NCBI GenBank assembly: GCA_030605345.1
Contig: JAUWIN010000009.1
Span: 1 to 44,210 of the forward strand
Direction: 5' to 3'
Source: Candidatus Brocadiia bacterium
GTDB taxonomy: Bacteria; Planctomycetota; PUPC01
Length of the DNA stretch: 44,210 bases
Shown here: piece after piece, positions 32,023 to 44,000 of the stretch
Numbering within the stretch: position 1 is the first letter of the stretch
How the letters are laid out: each line of letters opens with the position of its first letter
Translations under genes and position numbers: made by a program
Notes under the pieces: model-generated
What the model was told of the DNA's origin: nothing
Databases searched by the model: none
The model's input: only the letters and a program-made list of their open reading frames with translations

Positions 32023-33945
32023 ATGCGGCTTGATGATAAGCACGTGCGAGCTGACTGTTTGCCGAGGCGGATTGTCGGCTCCGGTCTGGCTCTGGCGCTT
32101 CTGTCCATCCTGGGCCTGAGCGGCTGCGGTAAGACAGCGCAGCAATATCTGGCGGAGGCCCGGGCCACCCCTTCTCTCAAAGAACAGGAGGGATTGCTCT
32201 CCCGCGCGCTGCGGAAGGACCCCGGATACAACGACGCACGGTTTCGACGCGCGTGGGTCTACGCGCTTCAGAAAGAAGACGAAAAGGCCCTGGCCGACTA
32301 CGATGTCCTGCGGAACAACGCCAAATCGCCCCAGGATATTGCCACCATCTTCTACTGGCGCGGCCGGGCGCTCGAAGTGAACGACCGGTTCGCCGAGGCA
32401 GCGAACAGCTACACCAAGGCACTAAATTCCGACCGCTGGCTCCTCAATCCATACCTCGCCCGCGCCGGCGCCTACTTCAAGATGGGCAAATACACCCACT
32501 CGATGGGTGATTATCTCGCCATGCTCGAGCGCGACATCGACCGGCAGGGCACGGCTGTTGCCGAGCGGCGGAGCGGCTGGCGACTCCAGTGCGCCGTCGC
32601 CGCCTTCTGCGCTGGTGAATGGGAGAAAGCTGCCAATGACTTTCAGATAGTGTATTCGGAGACACGCTCACCCGCACGCAGGGCTCGGGCCATGCTCAAC
32701 TTGTATTTCGTCGCCTGCCGGCTCGGCGACAAGCAGACCGCCGACGAAGTATTCAACTCCTATGCCTCGGAGACCCTCTCGCGCCGCCGGCCCGCCGGGG
32801 GCAGGACCCGCTGGATATTCGCCGCTGTCTGGTACGCGGCGGGATTGATTGATGAGCAACAGCTCCTGCAGGCGTCGGCCAGGCAGACCGCCAGCGCACA
32901 TTACTACATCGGCGCCCGGCACCTCGCCAACGGGGCCGATGGGGAGGCGCGGCAGGCGTTCGAAAAGTGCGTCCGCCGCCGCGATCCAACCTCGCTCGAA
33001 TACCACATGGCAAAAGTCGAACTCCAGCGCCTGCTTGTTGGCGGAAAGACGGCTGGCGACTACGTCACCATGGCTCGCAACGCCGATAAGCAGGGGAAAA
33101 AGATCGAACTCTACACCCAGGCACTGAGGGTCAACCCCGACCATTCCGACGCCAGACTCAACAGGGCCATGCTCTACTCGCTGACCGGGCGGCACGACCG
33201 CGCCATCGACGACTATACCAAGTTGCTGAAACTATACACCAGGCCCTCGAACAGGGCTGCGGCGCTGCGGTACCGTGCCTGGACGTACGCGCAGAAAGGC
33301 GACCACCTTACCGCTATCAAGGACTACGAGGCAGCAGTTGAGGCTGATCCGGACTTGTGGCAGGCGCGCGAAGGGCTTGCCGCCTCGCTCTGCTACCTGA
33401 GGAGATACAAGCGAGCCGCCGACGTCTATACCGGCCTCACCAAGCGGATAGCCGGGCGCGGCGTGCAGACCTTCTGGCAACTGGAGCGCGCTTTCGCCCT
33501 GTGCTGCGCTGGTGAATGGGAAACTGCAGCGCGCGATTTCCGCGCCGTCTTGAAGAAAACGGGCGACGCGCCGATCGTGCGCACCAACCTCTACGTCGCT
33601 GAATGCAAACTCGGCAAGGACACCGCCGCAACGGAAGAACTGAACGCCTATGCCAACGAATTAGAAGTGGCCGGCTGGCAACATTTCGTGGCCCGGTACG
33701 CGGCCCGCGTGCTCGACGCGGAAATCTTCATCAAAGGCTCGGAGCATTCTGAACGGAAAACCCAACTGCTGCGCACCTCGCGAGCGTATTACTACATCGG
33801 CGCTCGTAACCTTATCGAGGGTGACAAGGTAGAGGCCCGCGAGGCGTTCGGCAAGTGCGTCCGGCTTGGCCGAAAGGCAGAACGTGAGAGCTGGGAATAC
33901 CGGATGGCTCTGAACGAACTGGCCAGGAAGAGCAACTGGAGATAG
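32023..33945 (+). CDS. TPR lipoprotein with internally duplicated NlpI-like module
   Basis: 640 aa. An N-terminal lipoprotein signal, IVGSGLALALLSILGLSGCG, puts the lipobox LSGC and the lipidated Cys near residue 35, so the mature protein should be membrane-anchored outside the cytoplasm. The rest is helical TPR-type. Residues about 40-335 and 350-636 look like two copies of one unit. Each has CAGEWE-x-AA-x-DF, a VACRLGDK/VAECKLGKD helix, and ends with HYYIGARHLANGADGEARQA or YYYIGARNLIEGDKVEAREA, then F-x-KCVR. This ending resembles the C-terminal module of E. coli NlpI, an adaptor for envelope proteases and peptidoglycan hydrolases. Probably co-transcribed with the next gene, 4 nt away. Confidence 0.85.
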   Translation: MRLDDKHVRADCLPRRIVGSGLALALLSILGLSGCGKTAQQYLAEARATPSLKEQEGLLSRALRKDPGYNDARFRRAWVYALQKEDEKALADYDVLRNNAKSPQDIATIFYWRGRALEVNDRFAEAANSYTKALNSDRWLLNPYLARAGAYFKMGKYTHSMGDYLAMLERDIDRQGTAVAERRSGWRLQCAVAAFCAGEWEKAANDFQIVYSETRSPARRARAMLNLYFVACRLGDKQTADEVFNSYASETLSRRRPAGGRTRWIFAAVWYAAGLIDEQQLLQASARQTASAHYYIGARHLANGADGEARQAFEKCVRRRDPTSLEYHMAKVELQRLLVGGKTAGDYVTMARNADKQGKKIELYTQALRVNPDHSDARLNRAMLYSLTGRHDRAIDDYTKLLKLYTRPSNRAAALRYRAWTYAQKGDHLTAIKDYEAAVEADPDLWQAREGLAASLCYLRRYKRAADVYTGLTKRIAGRGVQTFWQLERAFALCCAGEWETAARDFRAVLKKTGDAPIVRTNLYVAECKLGKDTAATEELNAYANELEVAGWQHFVARYAARVLDAEIFIKGSEHSERKTQLLRTSRAYYYIGARNLIEGDKVEAREAFGKCVRLGRKAERESWEYRMALNELARKSNWR

Positions 33946-33949
33946 CCCC

Positions 33950-37205
<3,256 letters not shown>

Positions 37206-37230
37206 ACGGCTTCGCCGCCCTTTGACGCCG

Positions 37231-37944
37231 TCACAACCCCAAGAACTGGATGGACAGGCCGCACAGGCAAATTGTGGCGCCGGCCAAGGCGTGGGTGTAG
37301 CGCTCGAGCCGCCTGAGCGGCAGGAGGTTCACGCCGAACGTCGAGACCACGACAACGCCAAGCATCGTCGAAATAGTTACGCTGGCGAAGACTGCGGCGA
37401 CCAGCACCATCCCCCACACGTTTTCTTTCGCTGCCGGATACATCAGGATAGGGATTAGGGGTTCGCACGGCCCTAACACAAAGATGGTGAACAGGACCCA
37501 GGGCGTGATGTTCTGCTTCCCGGTCTCCGTGTGAACGTGGGCGTGTTGGGTGGTGTGCACGTGCGGATGATCGTGGGCGGAGCCATTTTGGTGGACGTGT
37601 GAGTGCGTGTGCGGACGGTTCCGCAGCGCCCGGCGCAAGCCCCACACGAAGTATACCAGCCCAAAGGCGATGAGCGCCCAGGCGGCCAGGTTGCCGCGAA
37701 ATCCTTCGGCCACCTCCAGCTTTGTCACCGCAATACCCATCGCAACGCCTATGAGGCCGAGCACGATAGAGCTGCCCACGTGCCCAACACCGCAGAGGAG
37801 TGTCACCAGCGTAGTCTTCTTCATCGACCATCTGCGCGCCTGCGCCATCACGATGAACGGCACGTAATGGTCGGGGCCGAAGAGGGTATGGAAGAAACCG
37901 ACAGATGCGGCAGTAATCAAGAGAATGACTAATGCATGTGGCAC
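37231..37944 (-). CDS. NicO/RcnA-like membrane protein with His-rich loop
   Basis: 237 aa with about six hydrophobic helices. The first has GFFHTLFGPDHYVPFIVMAQ, a His/Asp-containing segment typical of nickel-cobalt transport (NicO) and related proteins, and the next has TLLCGVGHVGSSIVLGLIG. A cytoplasmic or periplasmic loop near residues 108-145 holds about 11 His in HTHSHVHQNG, AHDHPHVHTTQHAHVH. This suggests binding of Ni, Co or another divalent metal. GPCEPLIPILMYPAA lies in the second half. GTG 37944 has GGGAGG 8 nt upstream. It is convergent with ligA (25 bp apart) and lies downstream of tRNA-Ile on the same strand. The transported ion and direction are not known. Confidence 0.75.
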   Translation of the reverse strand: MPHALVILLITAASVGFFHTLFGPDHYVPFIVMAQARRWSMKKTTLVTLLCGVGHVGSSIVLGLIGVAMGIAVTKLEVAEGFRGNLAAWALIAFGLVYFVWGLRRALRNRPHTHSHVHQNGSAHDHPHVHTTQHAHVHTETGKQNITPWVLFTIFVLGPCEPLIPILMYPAAKENVWGMVLVAAVFASVTISTMLGVVVVSTFGVNLLPLRRLERYTHALAGATICLCGLSIQFLGL

Positions 37945-38023
37945 GCCTGTGACCTCCCTGCCGTAGGGTCAGAGAAAAACTGTATGGCCTGGCCGCGGTT
38001 TCCTGGGGGCGTAACGCAGGGTT

Positions 38024-38100
<77 letters not shown>

Positions 38101-38130
38101 GACTGGCCGTTCGCTTGCCGTCTCGGCCTT

Positions 38131-38159
38131 ATTATGGAGTTCGACGATGCAGATGTCAA
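38131..38159 (-). promoter_or_regulatory. Promoter of tRNA-Ile
   Basis: Minus strand TTGACA (38159-38154, consensus), a 17 bp spacer and CATAAT (38136-38131, 5 of 6). The predicted start is about 24 nt before the mature tRNA. Confidence 0.7.
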
Positions 38160-38229
38160 CGTTCTCAGCGTAATCGTTTCGATCGTGTGATTTTGTCGTA
38201 GTGGCGTAGTGGCTCCTTCCCTGCCGACG

Positions 38230-38257
38230 TTGACATCGGCCGGCGCCGTGGTATAAG
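38230..38257 (+). promoter_or_regulatory. Promoter of the YwaF-type gene
   Basis: TTGACA (38230-38235, consensus), a 16 bp spacer and TATAAG (38252-38257, 5 of 6). Start near 38264, about 38 nt before ATG 38302. It is divergent from the tRNA promoter about 70 bp away. Confidence 0.65.
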
Positions 38258-38301
38258 AACCGCTGTCGGGACGGGGGCTGCAAGGCTGATGCGGGGATGT
38301 G

Positions 38302-39000
38302 ATGTTTGAACTGTTTGGCCTGCCCCACATCGGGGCGCTGGGGGCAATTGCTGCGGTGGCGCTGGCAGCGGCGCTTGCGCCTCGCCCGGTCTCCGCAGCG
38401 CGCCTGCGGCGGGTGTCACTGGTGCTTGCGCTGGCATTACTTGCAAACGAGGCAGTGTGGCACGGGTATCAGTTTTGCAACGGCACGTGGCAAGTCGAAT
38501 CTTCACTTCCCTTGCACTTGTGCGACGCGGCGGTCTTCGTCTCGGTGGTCGCATTGCTGACCCAAAGGCAGGTTCCATACGAACTGGCGTATTTCTGGGG
38601 TTTGGGCGGGTCGAGCCAGGCGCTGGTGACTCCCGGGATTACGGCCTCGTTCCCCAGTTACGAATTCTTCAGATATTTCTGCTCGCACGGCGGCATCATC
38701 GTGGTGGTGGCATATCTGACGTTCGGGCGCCGTATGCGGCCCAGGCCGGGCTCGGTGGCCCGCACAATCGCGATCTCAGCGGTTTATATGGTTGTCGTCG
38801 GCGTGGTGAACAAGTGGTTATCGGCCAACTATATGTTCATCTGTCGAAAACCGGAGACAGCGTCAGTAATTGATGTTCTCGGGAACTGGCCGTGGTACCT
38901 TCTGCCGCTGGCGGCGACTGCCGTGGGGTCTATGTTATTGCTTTATTTGCCCTACTATATCCTGGACCTGAGGCGAAGGAGGGCAGCCTTTCAGTCCTGA
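38302..39000 (+). CDS. YwaF-type integral membrane protein (TIGR02206-like)
   Basis: 232 aa with about seven hydrophobic helices. The family pattern is clear: LPLHLCDAAVFVSVVALLTQ, YELAYFWGLGGSSQALVTPG, FRYFCSHGGIIVVVAYL (His in the membrane) and late NWPWYLLPLAATAVG. The role of this bacterial family is not established. ATG 38302 has GGGGA 4 nt upstream; a GTG one codon earlier is possible. Its stop overlaps the end of the convergent HPt-like gene by 10 bp, so the two transcripts run into each other. Confidence 0.85.
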   Translation: MFELFGLPHIGALGAIAAVALAAALAPRPVSAARLRRVSLVLALALLANEAVWHGYQFCNGTWQVESSLPLHLCDAAVFVSVVALLTQRQVPYELAYFWGLGGSSQALVTPGITASFPSYEFFRYFCSHGGIIVVVAYLTFGRRMRPRPGSVARTIAISAVYMVVVGVVNKWLSANYMFICRKPETASVIDVLGNWPWYLLPLAATAVGSMLLLYLPYYILDLRRRRAAFQS

Positions 39001-39377
39001 CAGGCCTTCCGAACGTTGAGTTCCCGTGCGTGCTTGTTGGGCTCAGACTTGACGGTGACTCGAAGTGATGTTCCCTTGCACAGTTCGAGAATCATTTCTG
39101 CGATCGCACGGTGTGCAGAACTGATGGCGCCCCAGTCAGGGCCGGTGCAGTGTCCCTGCAGTTCATGTCCCAGGCTGGAGAGTTCGCTCAGACCGATCCG
39201 CGCTGCGTTACCTTTCAAGGCCCGCGCGATACGGCTCACAGAGGCCGGGTCGCGCCGGGCGATGCACTCCTGCAACTCGCCCAGGTGCCCCGAGCAGAAC
39301 TGGAGATACCGGCCGGCGAGGCCACTGGGGTCTTCCAGGGGTTCCTGCGCACAATTTGGCGTAAGTCTGCGTTCCAT
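38991..39377 (-). CDS. HPt-like protein without the phosphorylatable His
   Basis: 128 aa. The helical core matches histidine phosphotransfer domains: LAGRYLQFCSGHLGELQECI, RRDPASVSRIARALKGNAA, RIGLSELSSLGHELQ. In HPt domains the phosphorylated His precedes a variable residue and LKG (A-H-x-L-K-G); here the same place is Arg52 (IARALKG). The codon is CGG, two changes from a His codon. Other features of the fold are kept, so it may bind a kinase or receiver without relaying phosphate, or act in a purely structural way. The last 25 residues are basic and unstructured-looking. A GGGCGG-type site precedes ATG 39377. The 3' end overlaps the YwaF-type gene. Confidence 0.72.
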   Translation of the reverse strand: MERRLTPNCAQEPLEDPSGLAGRYLQFCSGHLGELQECIARRDPASVSRIARALKGNAARIGLSELSSLGHELQGHCTGPDWGAISSAHRAIAEMILELCKGTSLRVTVKSEPNKHARELNVRKACQD

Positions 39378-39724
39378 TTTCCGCCCTTCACGCCGGGACC
39401 GATTTTGCCGACTGCTGCGTTTCCTTTACCGCAAAACACGTGCCTGAACATATAAACGAACCGGCCGCGCACAGAAGTTAGACCGTAACGCGCTGCGATA
39501 CCACGTCTTACAAAATTAAATTCGGGCACCTACCTGCGCAGACCAGAACATCAACACGGCGATAATTCCTTCAAAATGTGTAGGGGTTCGCCACTCCACA
39601 CCGTGTTTATGCCGCTGAGCAGGCGTAAATGACCGGAAAACAGGACCTTGGCGAAAACAGCCCAAGCGCGGAGCCTCCTCAACGTGAGTTGTAGCGCCTG
39701 CCTGGTGCACAGTGATTGGAGAGC
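39378..39724. other. Gap between mnmE end and HPt-like gene
   Basis: About 350 bases, with no recognised protein or RNA family. On the minus strand a frame overlapping the mnmE end (39782-39516) reads RHKHGVEWRTPTHFEGIIAV, which looks protein-like but matches nothing known. The HPt-like gene's promoter should lie here; an AT-rich patch at about 39505-39525 is the only hint. Confidence 0.35.
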
Positions 39725-40900
39725 TCATCCTGCCAGGCGGGCCAGTTTCTCCCGGGCCGCGTCGGCTCGGCCCGACCGGCAAAGGTCCTGAGCATCCGAG
39801 AGGATACGGGCTTGCTCGGCGGTGAACACAACTGGGGAGGCCGGCGGATATTGGGCAGGTGAAGGAAAGCGGCGCAGCACCGCCAGCTCGATCTCACGCA
39901 GCCCCCGACCGGTGAGTGCCGAGACCTTGCATAGGTCGGCACCCGGCGGAAACCCCGACAGGTCAAGTCGCGCAGGGAGGTCGGACTTGTTGACCGCCAG
40001 CACCGGATTTTTCTGTAGGAGCGAACGCAGCACCGCGTGCTCGTCGGGTGCGTCCGGCGCGCTGCCGTCCAGCACTATCACGATGAGGTCGGCATCCGAA
40101 GCCACACGCCACGTGGCCTCGACCCCTTTCATTTCGACCACTCCGCCGCGCCGGCGGAGGCCGGCTGTATCCATCAACTCGACCGGATAGCCCCCGAGAG
40201 CGACGAACTCGTTGATGAAGTCGCGAGTCGTTCCCGGCACAGGCGAGACGATAGTCCGGTTGTGCCCGACCAGTGCGTTGAACAGGGTGGACTTGCCCAC
40301 GTTTGGTTTGCCCACCAGCGCCAGGCGGCGCGGCTGAGCAAGCGCCCGACCGAACCACGCGGATTCGACCAGCGAGCCGAGTTTTTCCGCCGCCCACGGG
40401 CTTTCCGTGTCCACCGCCCTGATTGCGGCCGACAGGGCGCCATTAATCTGGTCACAGAGGACTCGAACCGCGAGTTTGGTTTCGGCCAGCGGCAGCAGTC
40501 GGGCGGCCTCGGCACGAATGCCGTCGAGGCCAGAATCCGCGGCGGCGCGTGCAGCGAACCGACGGGGCGGCAGTTTGACCGCGCCCGCCCCGACCAGAAG
40601 TCCCATCGCCTGGGCCGCCGCTGCAACACCGCCGTGGCAATTAATCTCCACCACCTCGGTGCCACCATCGTGGCGGGTCAGTCTCACAATCACCTCGTCG
40701 ATAACGCTTTCGCCGTCGCGGATATGGCCATAATGGAGCCTTCCGGACGGGCCGCAGCCCGGAGCTGACTTGGGGTGGAAGATTTTCGAGACCATCCCGC
40801 CCGCCCCTCTGCCTCGGACCTCAATGATGGCTATCCCCCCGGCGCCCGGTGGTGTGACGAGCGAAGCAACGACCTGGCTACGGTTCTTCTCTACGTTCAT
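39725..40900 (-). CDS. mnmE: MnmE-type tRNA modification GTPase, shortened
   Basis: 391 aa from ATG 40900 (MNVEKNRSQVVASLVTPPGA), against about 450 for MnmE. MnmE with MnmG modifies U34 of certain tRNAs. The N-terminal folate-type domain is present (PPGAGGIAIIEVRG, VVEINCHGGV). The GTPase has GKPNVGKSTLFNAL (about 195-208), SPVPGTTRDFINEF, VELMDTAGLRRRGG and VNKSD. The central PGEFT-type segment is divergent (PPRRFAARAAADSGLD), and the protein ends LCRSGRADAAREKLARLAG, without the last helix and F-C-I-G-K Cys motif. None of the three frames after the stop restores it. A longer frame upstream of ATG 40900 is unlikely to be used. It may be a divergent branch or a paralogue. Confidence 0.8.
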   Translation of the reverse strand: MNVEKNRSQVVASLVTPPGAGGIAIIEVRGRGAGGMVSKIFHPKSAPGCGPSGRLHYGHIRDGESVIDEVIVRLTRHDGGTEVVEINCHGGVAAAAQAMGLLVGAGAVKLPPRRFAARAAADSGLDGIRAEAARLLPLAETKLAVRVLCDQINGALSAAIRAVDTESPWAAEKLGSLVESAWFGRALAQPRRLALVGKPNVGKSTLFNALVGHNRTIVSPVPGTTRDFINEFVALGGYPVELMDTAGLRRRGGVVEMKGVEATWRVASDADLIVIVLDGSAPDAPDEHAVLRSLLQKNPVLAVNKSDLPARLDLSGFPPGADLCKVSALTGRGLREIELAVLRRFPSPAQYPPASPVVFTAEQARILSDAQDLCRSGRADAAREKLARLAG

Positions 40901-40908
40901 CGCGCCAG

Positions 40909-40937
40909 ATTCTACCGGCCGCACCAGCTGGTCACAA
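40909..40937 (-). promoter_or_regulatory. Possible promoter of mnmE
   Basis: Minus strand TTGTGA (40937-40932, 4 of 6), a 17 bp spacer and TAGAAT (40914-40909, 5 of 6). The -10 box ends 8 nt before the ATG, so a transcript from it would be leaderless or nearly so, as suspected for mfd. Confidence 0.4.
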
Positions 40938-40981
40938 GTGGCCGGTCGGGCGCCAACCGTTGCAACCGCTGCAATAACATA

Positions 40982-41010
40982 TTGATTCTCACACAAGCTA
41001 GTGTTATGCT
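40982..41010 (+). promoter_or_regulatory. Possible promoter of the dehydratase activase gene
   Basis: TTGATT (40982-40987, 4 of 6), a 17 bp spacer and TATGCT (41005-41010, 4 of 6), about 49 nt before ATG 41059. Confidence 0.4.
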
Positions 41011-41058
41011 GCGCGGCCTAAAGGACGTTTTGGCGGGTTGCTTCCGGTAAGGAGCAAA

Positions 41059-44000
41059 ATGAGCAGCGATTCTGGCTTGTTCTACGTGGGCCTAGATGTC
41101 GGCTCCGTCAGCGCCAAGCTGGTGGTACTTGACCATGCAGACCGCGTCATCGAAAACCACTACGTCCGCACCGCGGGACAGCCAGTGGCAACCGCGCGGG
41201 ACCTGATTGCGGACGTATTTTCGCGCATCCCTCACCACAGGATCAGAGGTCTTGCCCTGACCGGCAGCGGCGGCGCGCTGTTCGGCCGCATCCTAGGCAT
41301 CGAAGCCGTCAACGAAATCGTCGCCCAGAGCTCAGGGGCGGTAGCGTACCACCCCGAGGTACGCACCATCATCGAGATGGGCGGCGAGGATTCGAAATTT
41401 ATCAAGTTGGCGGTCGACGCCGATACGTCTGACCCTCGCATCGCCGATTTCGCAATGAACACCGTGTGTGCCGCGGGTACCGGCTCGTTCCTCGACCAGC
41501 AGGCGGCGCGGCTGGGGGTTTCCATCGAGGGGGAGTTTGGCCGATTGGCCCTGAAATCGAACAGCCCACCGCGGATCGCCGGCCGGTGCAGCGTGTTCGC
41601 CAAGACCGACATGATCCACCTACAGCAGGAGGCCACGCCAGACTACGACATCGTGGCTGGCCTGTGCCACGCGCTGGCCCGTAACTTCCACAGCAACATC
41701 TGCCAGGGCAAAGATTTTGAAAAGCCCATCGCCTTCCAGGGCGGCGTCGCTGCCAACGACGGCATGGTCAAGGCCTTCGAGAAGGTCCTGGAACTCGAGC
41801 CGGGCGAGTTGATCAAGCCCGAGTACTTCGCCTCGATGGGCGCCATCGGCAGCGTCCTCTCGGCCCGCAAGGCCGGCACCCTCGCGCCGATGCCGGACCT
41901 GCCTACCATTGATCAGCACCTCGCCGATTACAAGCCCAAAGCGAAGCGGCTCGCGCCTCTGGAGGACGAAGGATACAGCTGCTACACGGCCTCCGAGCCG
42001 CCTGAGACGGACGGCCTGATGGACGCCTACCTGGGGGTCGACGTCGGCTCCATCAGCACCAACCTTGTCCTGCTCGACAGCCGCAGGCGCGTCATAGCGA
42101 GAGAATACCTGATGACAGCCGGCCGGCCGATCGACGCCATCCAGCAGGGGCTGCTGAGCATCGGGCGCAAATTCAAGGACAGGGCCATCATCCGCGGCGC
42201 CGGCACCACCGGCTCGGGCCGGTATCTTACCGGCGACTTTATCGGCGCCGACATCATCAAGAACGAAATCACCACCCACGCCAGGGCAGCGGTGTTCTGC
42301 CATCCCGAGGTGGACACCATTTTCGAGATCGGCGGGCAGGACTCGAAATATATTTCACTCGACCACGGCACCGTGGTGGACTTTGCGATGAACAAGGTCT
42401 GCGCCGCGGGGACAGGCTCGTTCCTCGAAGAACAGGCGGAACGCCTGAGGGTAAAGATCGACCGGGAGTTCGGCGATACGGCGCTCTCCGCCCCCTCGCC
42501 GTGCTTCCTCGGCGACCGGTGCACCGTGTTCGTCGAGTCCAGCCTGAATTACTACCAGCAGCTTGGCATCGAGAAGAGCGACCTCATCGCCGGCCTATGC
42601 TACTCAATCGTGTACAACTACCTCAACAAGGTTGTGGAGAACCGTAAGGTTGGGGATGTGATTCTGTTCCAGGGCGGCACGGCCTACAACCGCGGCGTTC
42701 GGGCGGCGTTTGAGAAGGTTACCGGCAAGAAGGTCATTGTCCCACCGCAGCACGACGTGATGGGCGCCATCGGCGCCGCCCTCATCGCGATGGAACAGGC
42801 CCAGGGAGAATCGCGCTTCAAGGGGTTCGACCTGAGCGACCGCAAGTACACGGTCGAGTCCTTCGAGTGCACCGATGGCCCGAACCACTGCGAGATCAAA
42901 CAGGTCACGGTCGAAGGAGAGCGGCCACTACACTACGGCAGCCGGTGCGGCAAATACGACGAAGAAAAGCGTGCCGTCCGGGGCGCAAATCTGCCACACC
43001 TGTTCAAGGAAAGGAAAAAACTGCTTCGAGATGCCTACCCGAAAAACAAGCCCGACCGCCCCAACGGTAAGACGGTCGGCATCCCGCAGGGCGCCCACTA
43101 CTTCGAGTTGTACCCGCTGTGGAAGGGATTCTTTACTGAACTGGGCTTCCAGGTCGTTACCTCGCGCGACACCAACCAGCAGATCATCAGCAAGGGCGTG
43201 GGACACGCCGCCGCCGAAACCTGCTTCCCCATCAAGGTGGTTCATGGCCACGTGCTCGACCTCATCGAGCGCGGCGTGGATTACATCTTCCTGCCCTGCG
43301 TGGTTGACATGGAGGTGACCGACCCAGGCTTCAAAAACCATTATGCCTGCCCATACATCCAGTCGGTGCCGTATTTCATCCGTTCGGCCATCGACCTGGA
43401 CAAGACCAACACGGAGGTGCTGGAGCCGATCATCCACATGAGCCGCGGCCGCAAACACGTGGGCGGGGTGCTCGCCAAGCTGGCAAAGCAACTGGGCATA
43501 TCACGCCGCGCCGGGCTGCGTGCGGCCGCGGCTGGGTTCGAGGCGCTCGACGATTTCTTCGCCCGCCTCCGCCGGCGCGGCAGCGAGGTCATCCAATCGC
43601 TTGGCCCCGACGACGTGGCCATCGCCATAATAAGCCGCCCGTATAACGGCTGTGACGCGGGGCTGAACTTGAACCTCCCCGAGAAACTGCGCCAGATGAA
43701 CGCCATCCCACTGCCCACGGATTGCCTGCCGCTGGACGGCGCCGCAGTATCGAAAGATTTCCCACACATGTACTGGAAATACGGCCAGCGCATCCTGGAA
43801 GCGGCGCGGTACCTCAGGTCACAGAAAAATATCCACGCGCTTTACGTGACCAATTTCGGGTGCGGGCCCGACTCGTTCATCACCAAGTTTTTCGAGCGCG
43901 AGATGGAGGGCAAACCATTCCTCACCATTGAAATCGACGAACACAGTGCTGACGGCGGCGTGATTACAAGGTGCGAAGCATTCCTCGACAGCGTTCGCAG

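Noticed and set aside
37206-37230. CGGC-TTC-GCCG hairpin as bidirectional terminator between ligA and the NicO-type gene
   Set aside because: The stem is only 4 bp and no adequate T-run follows in either direction.
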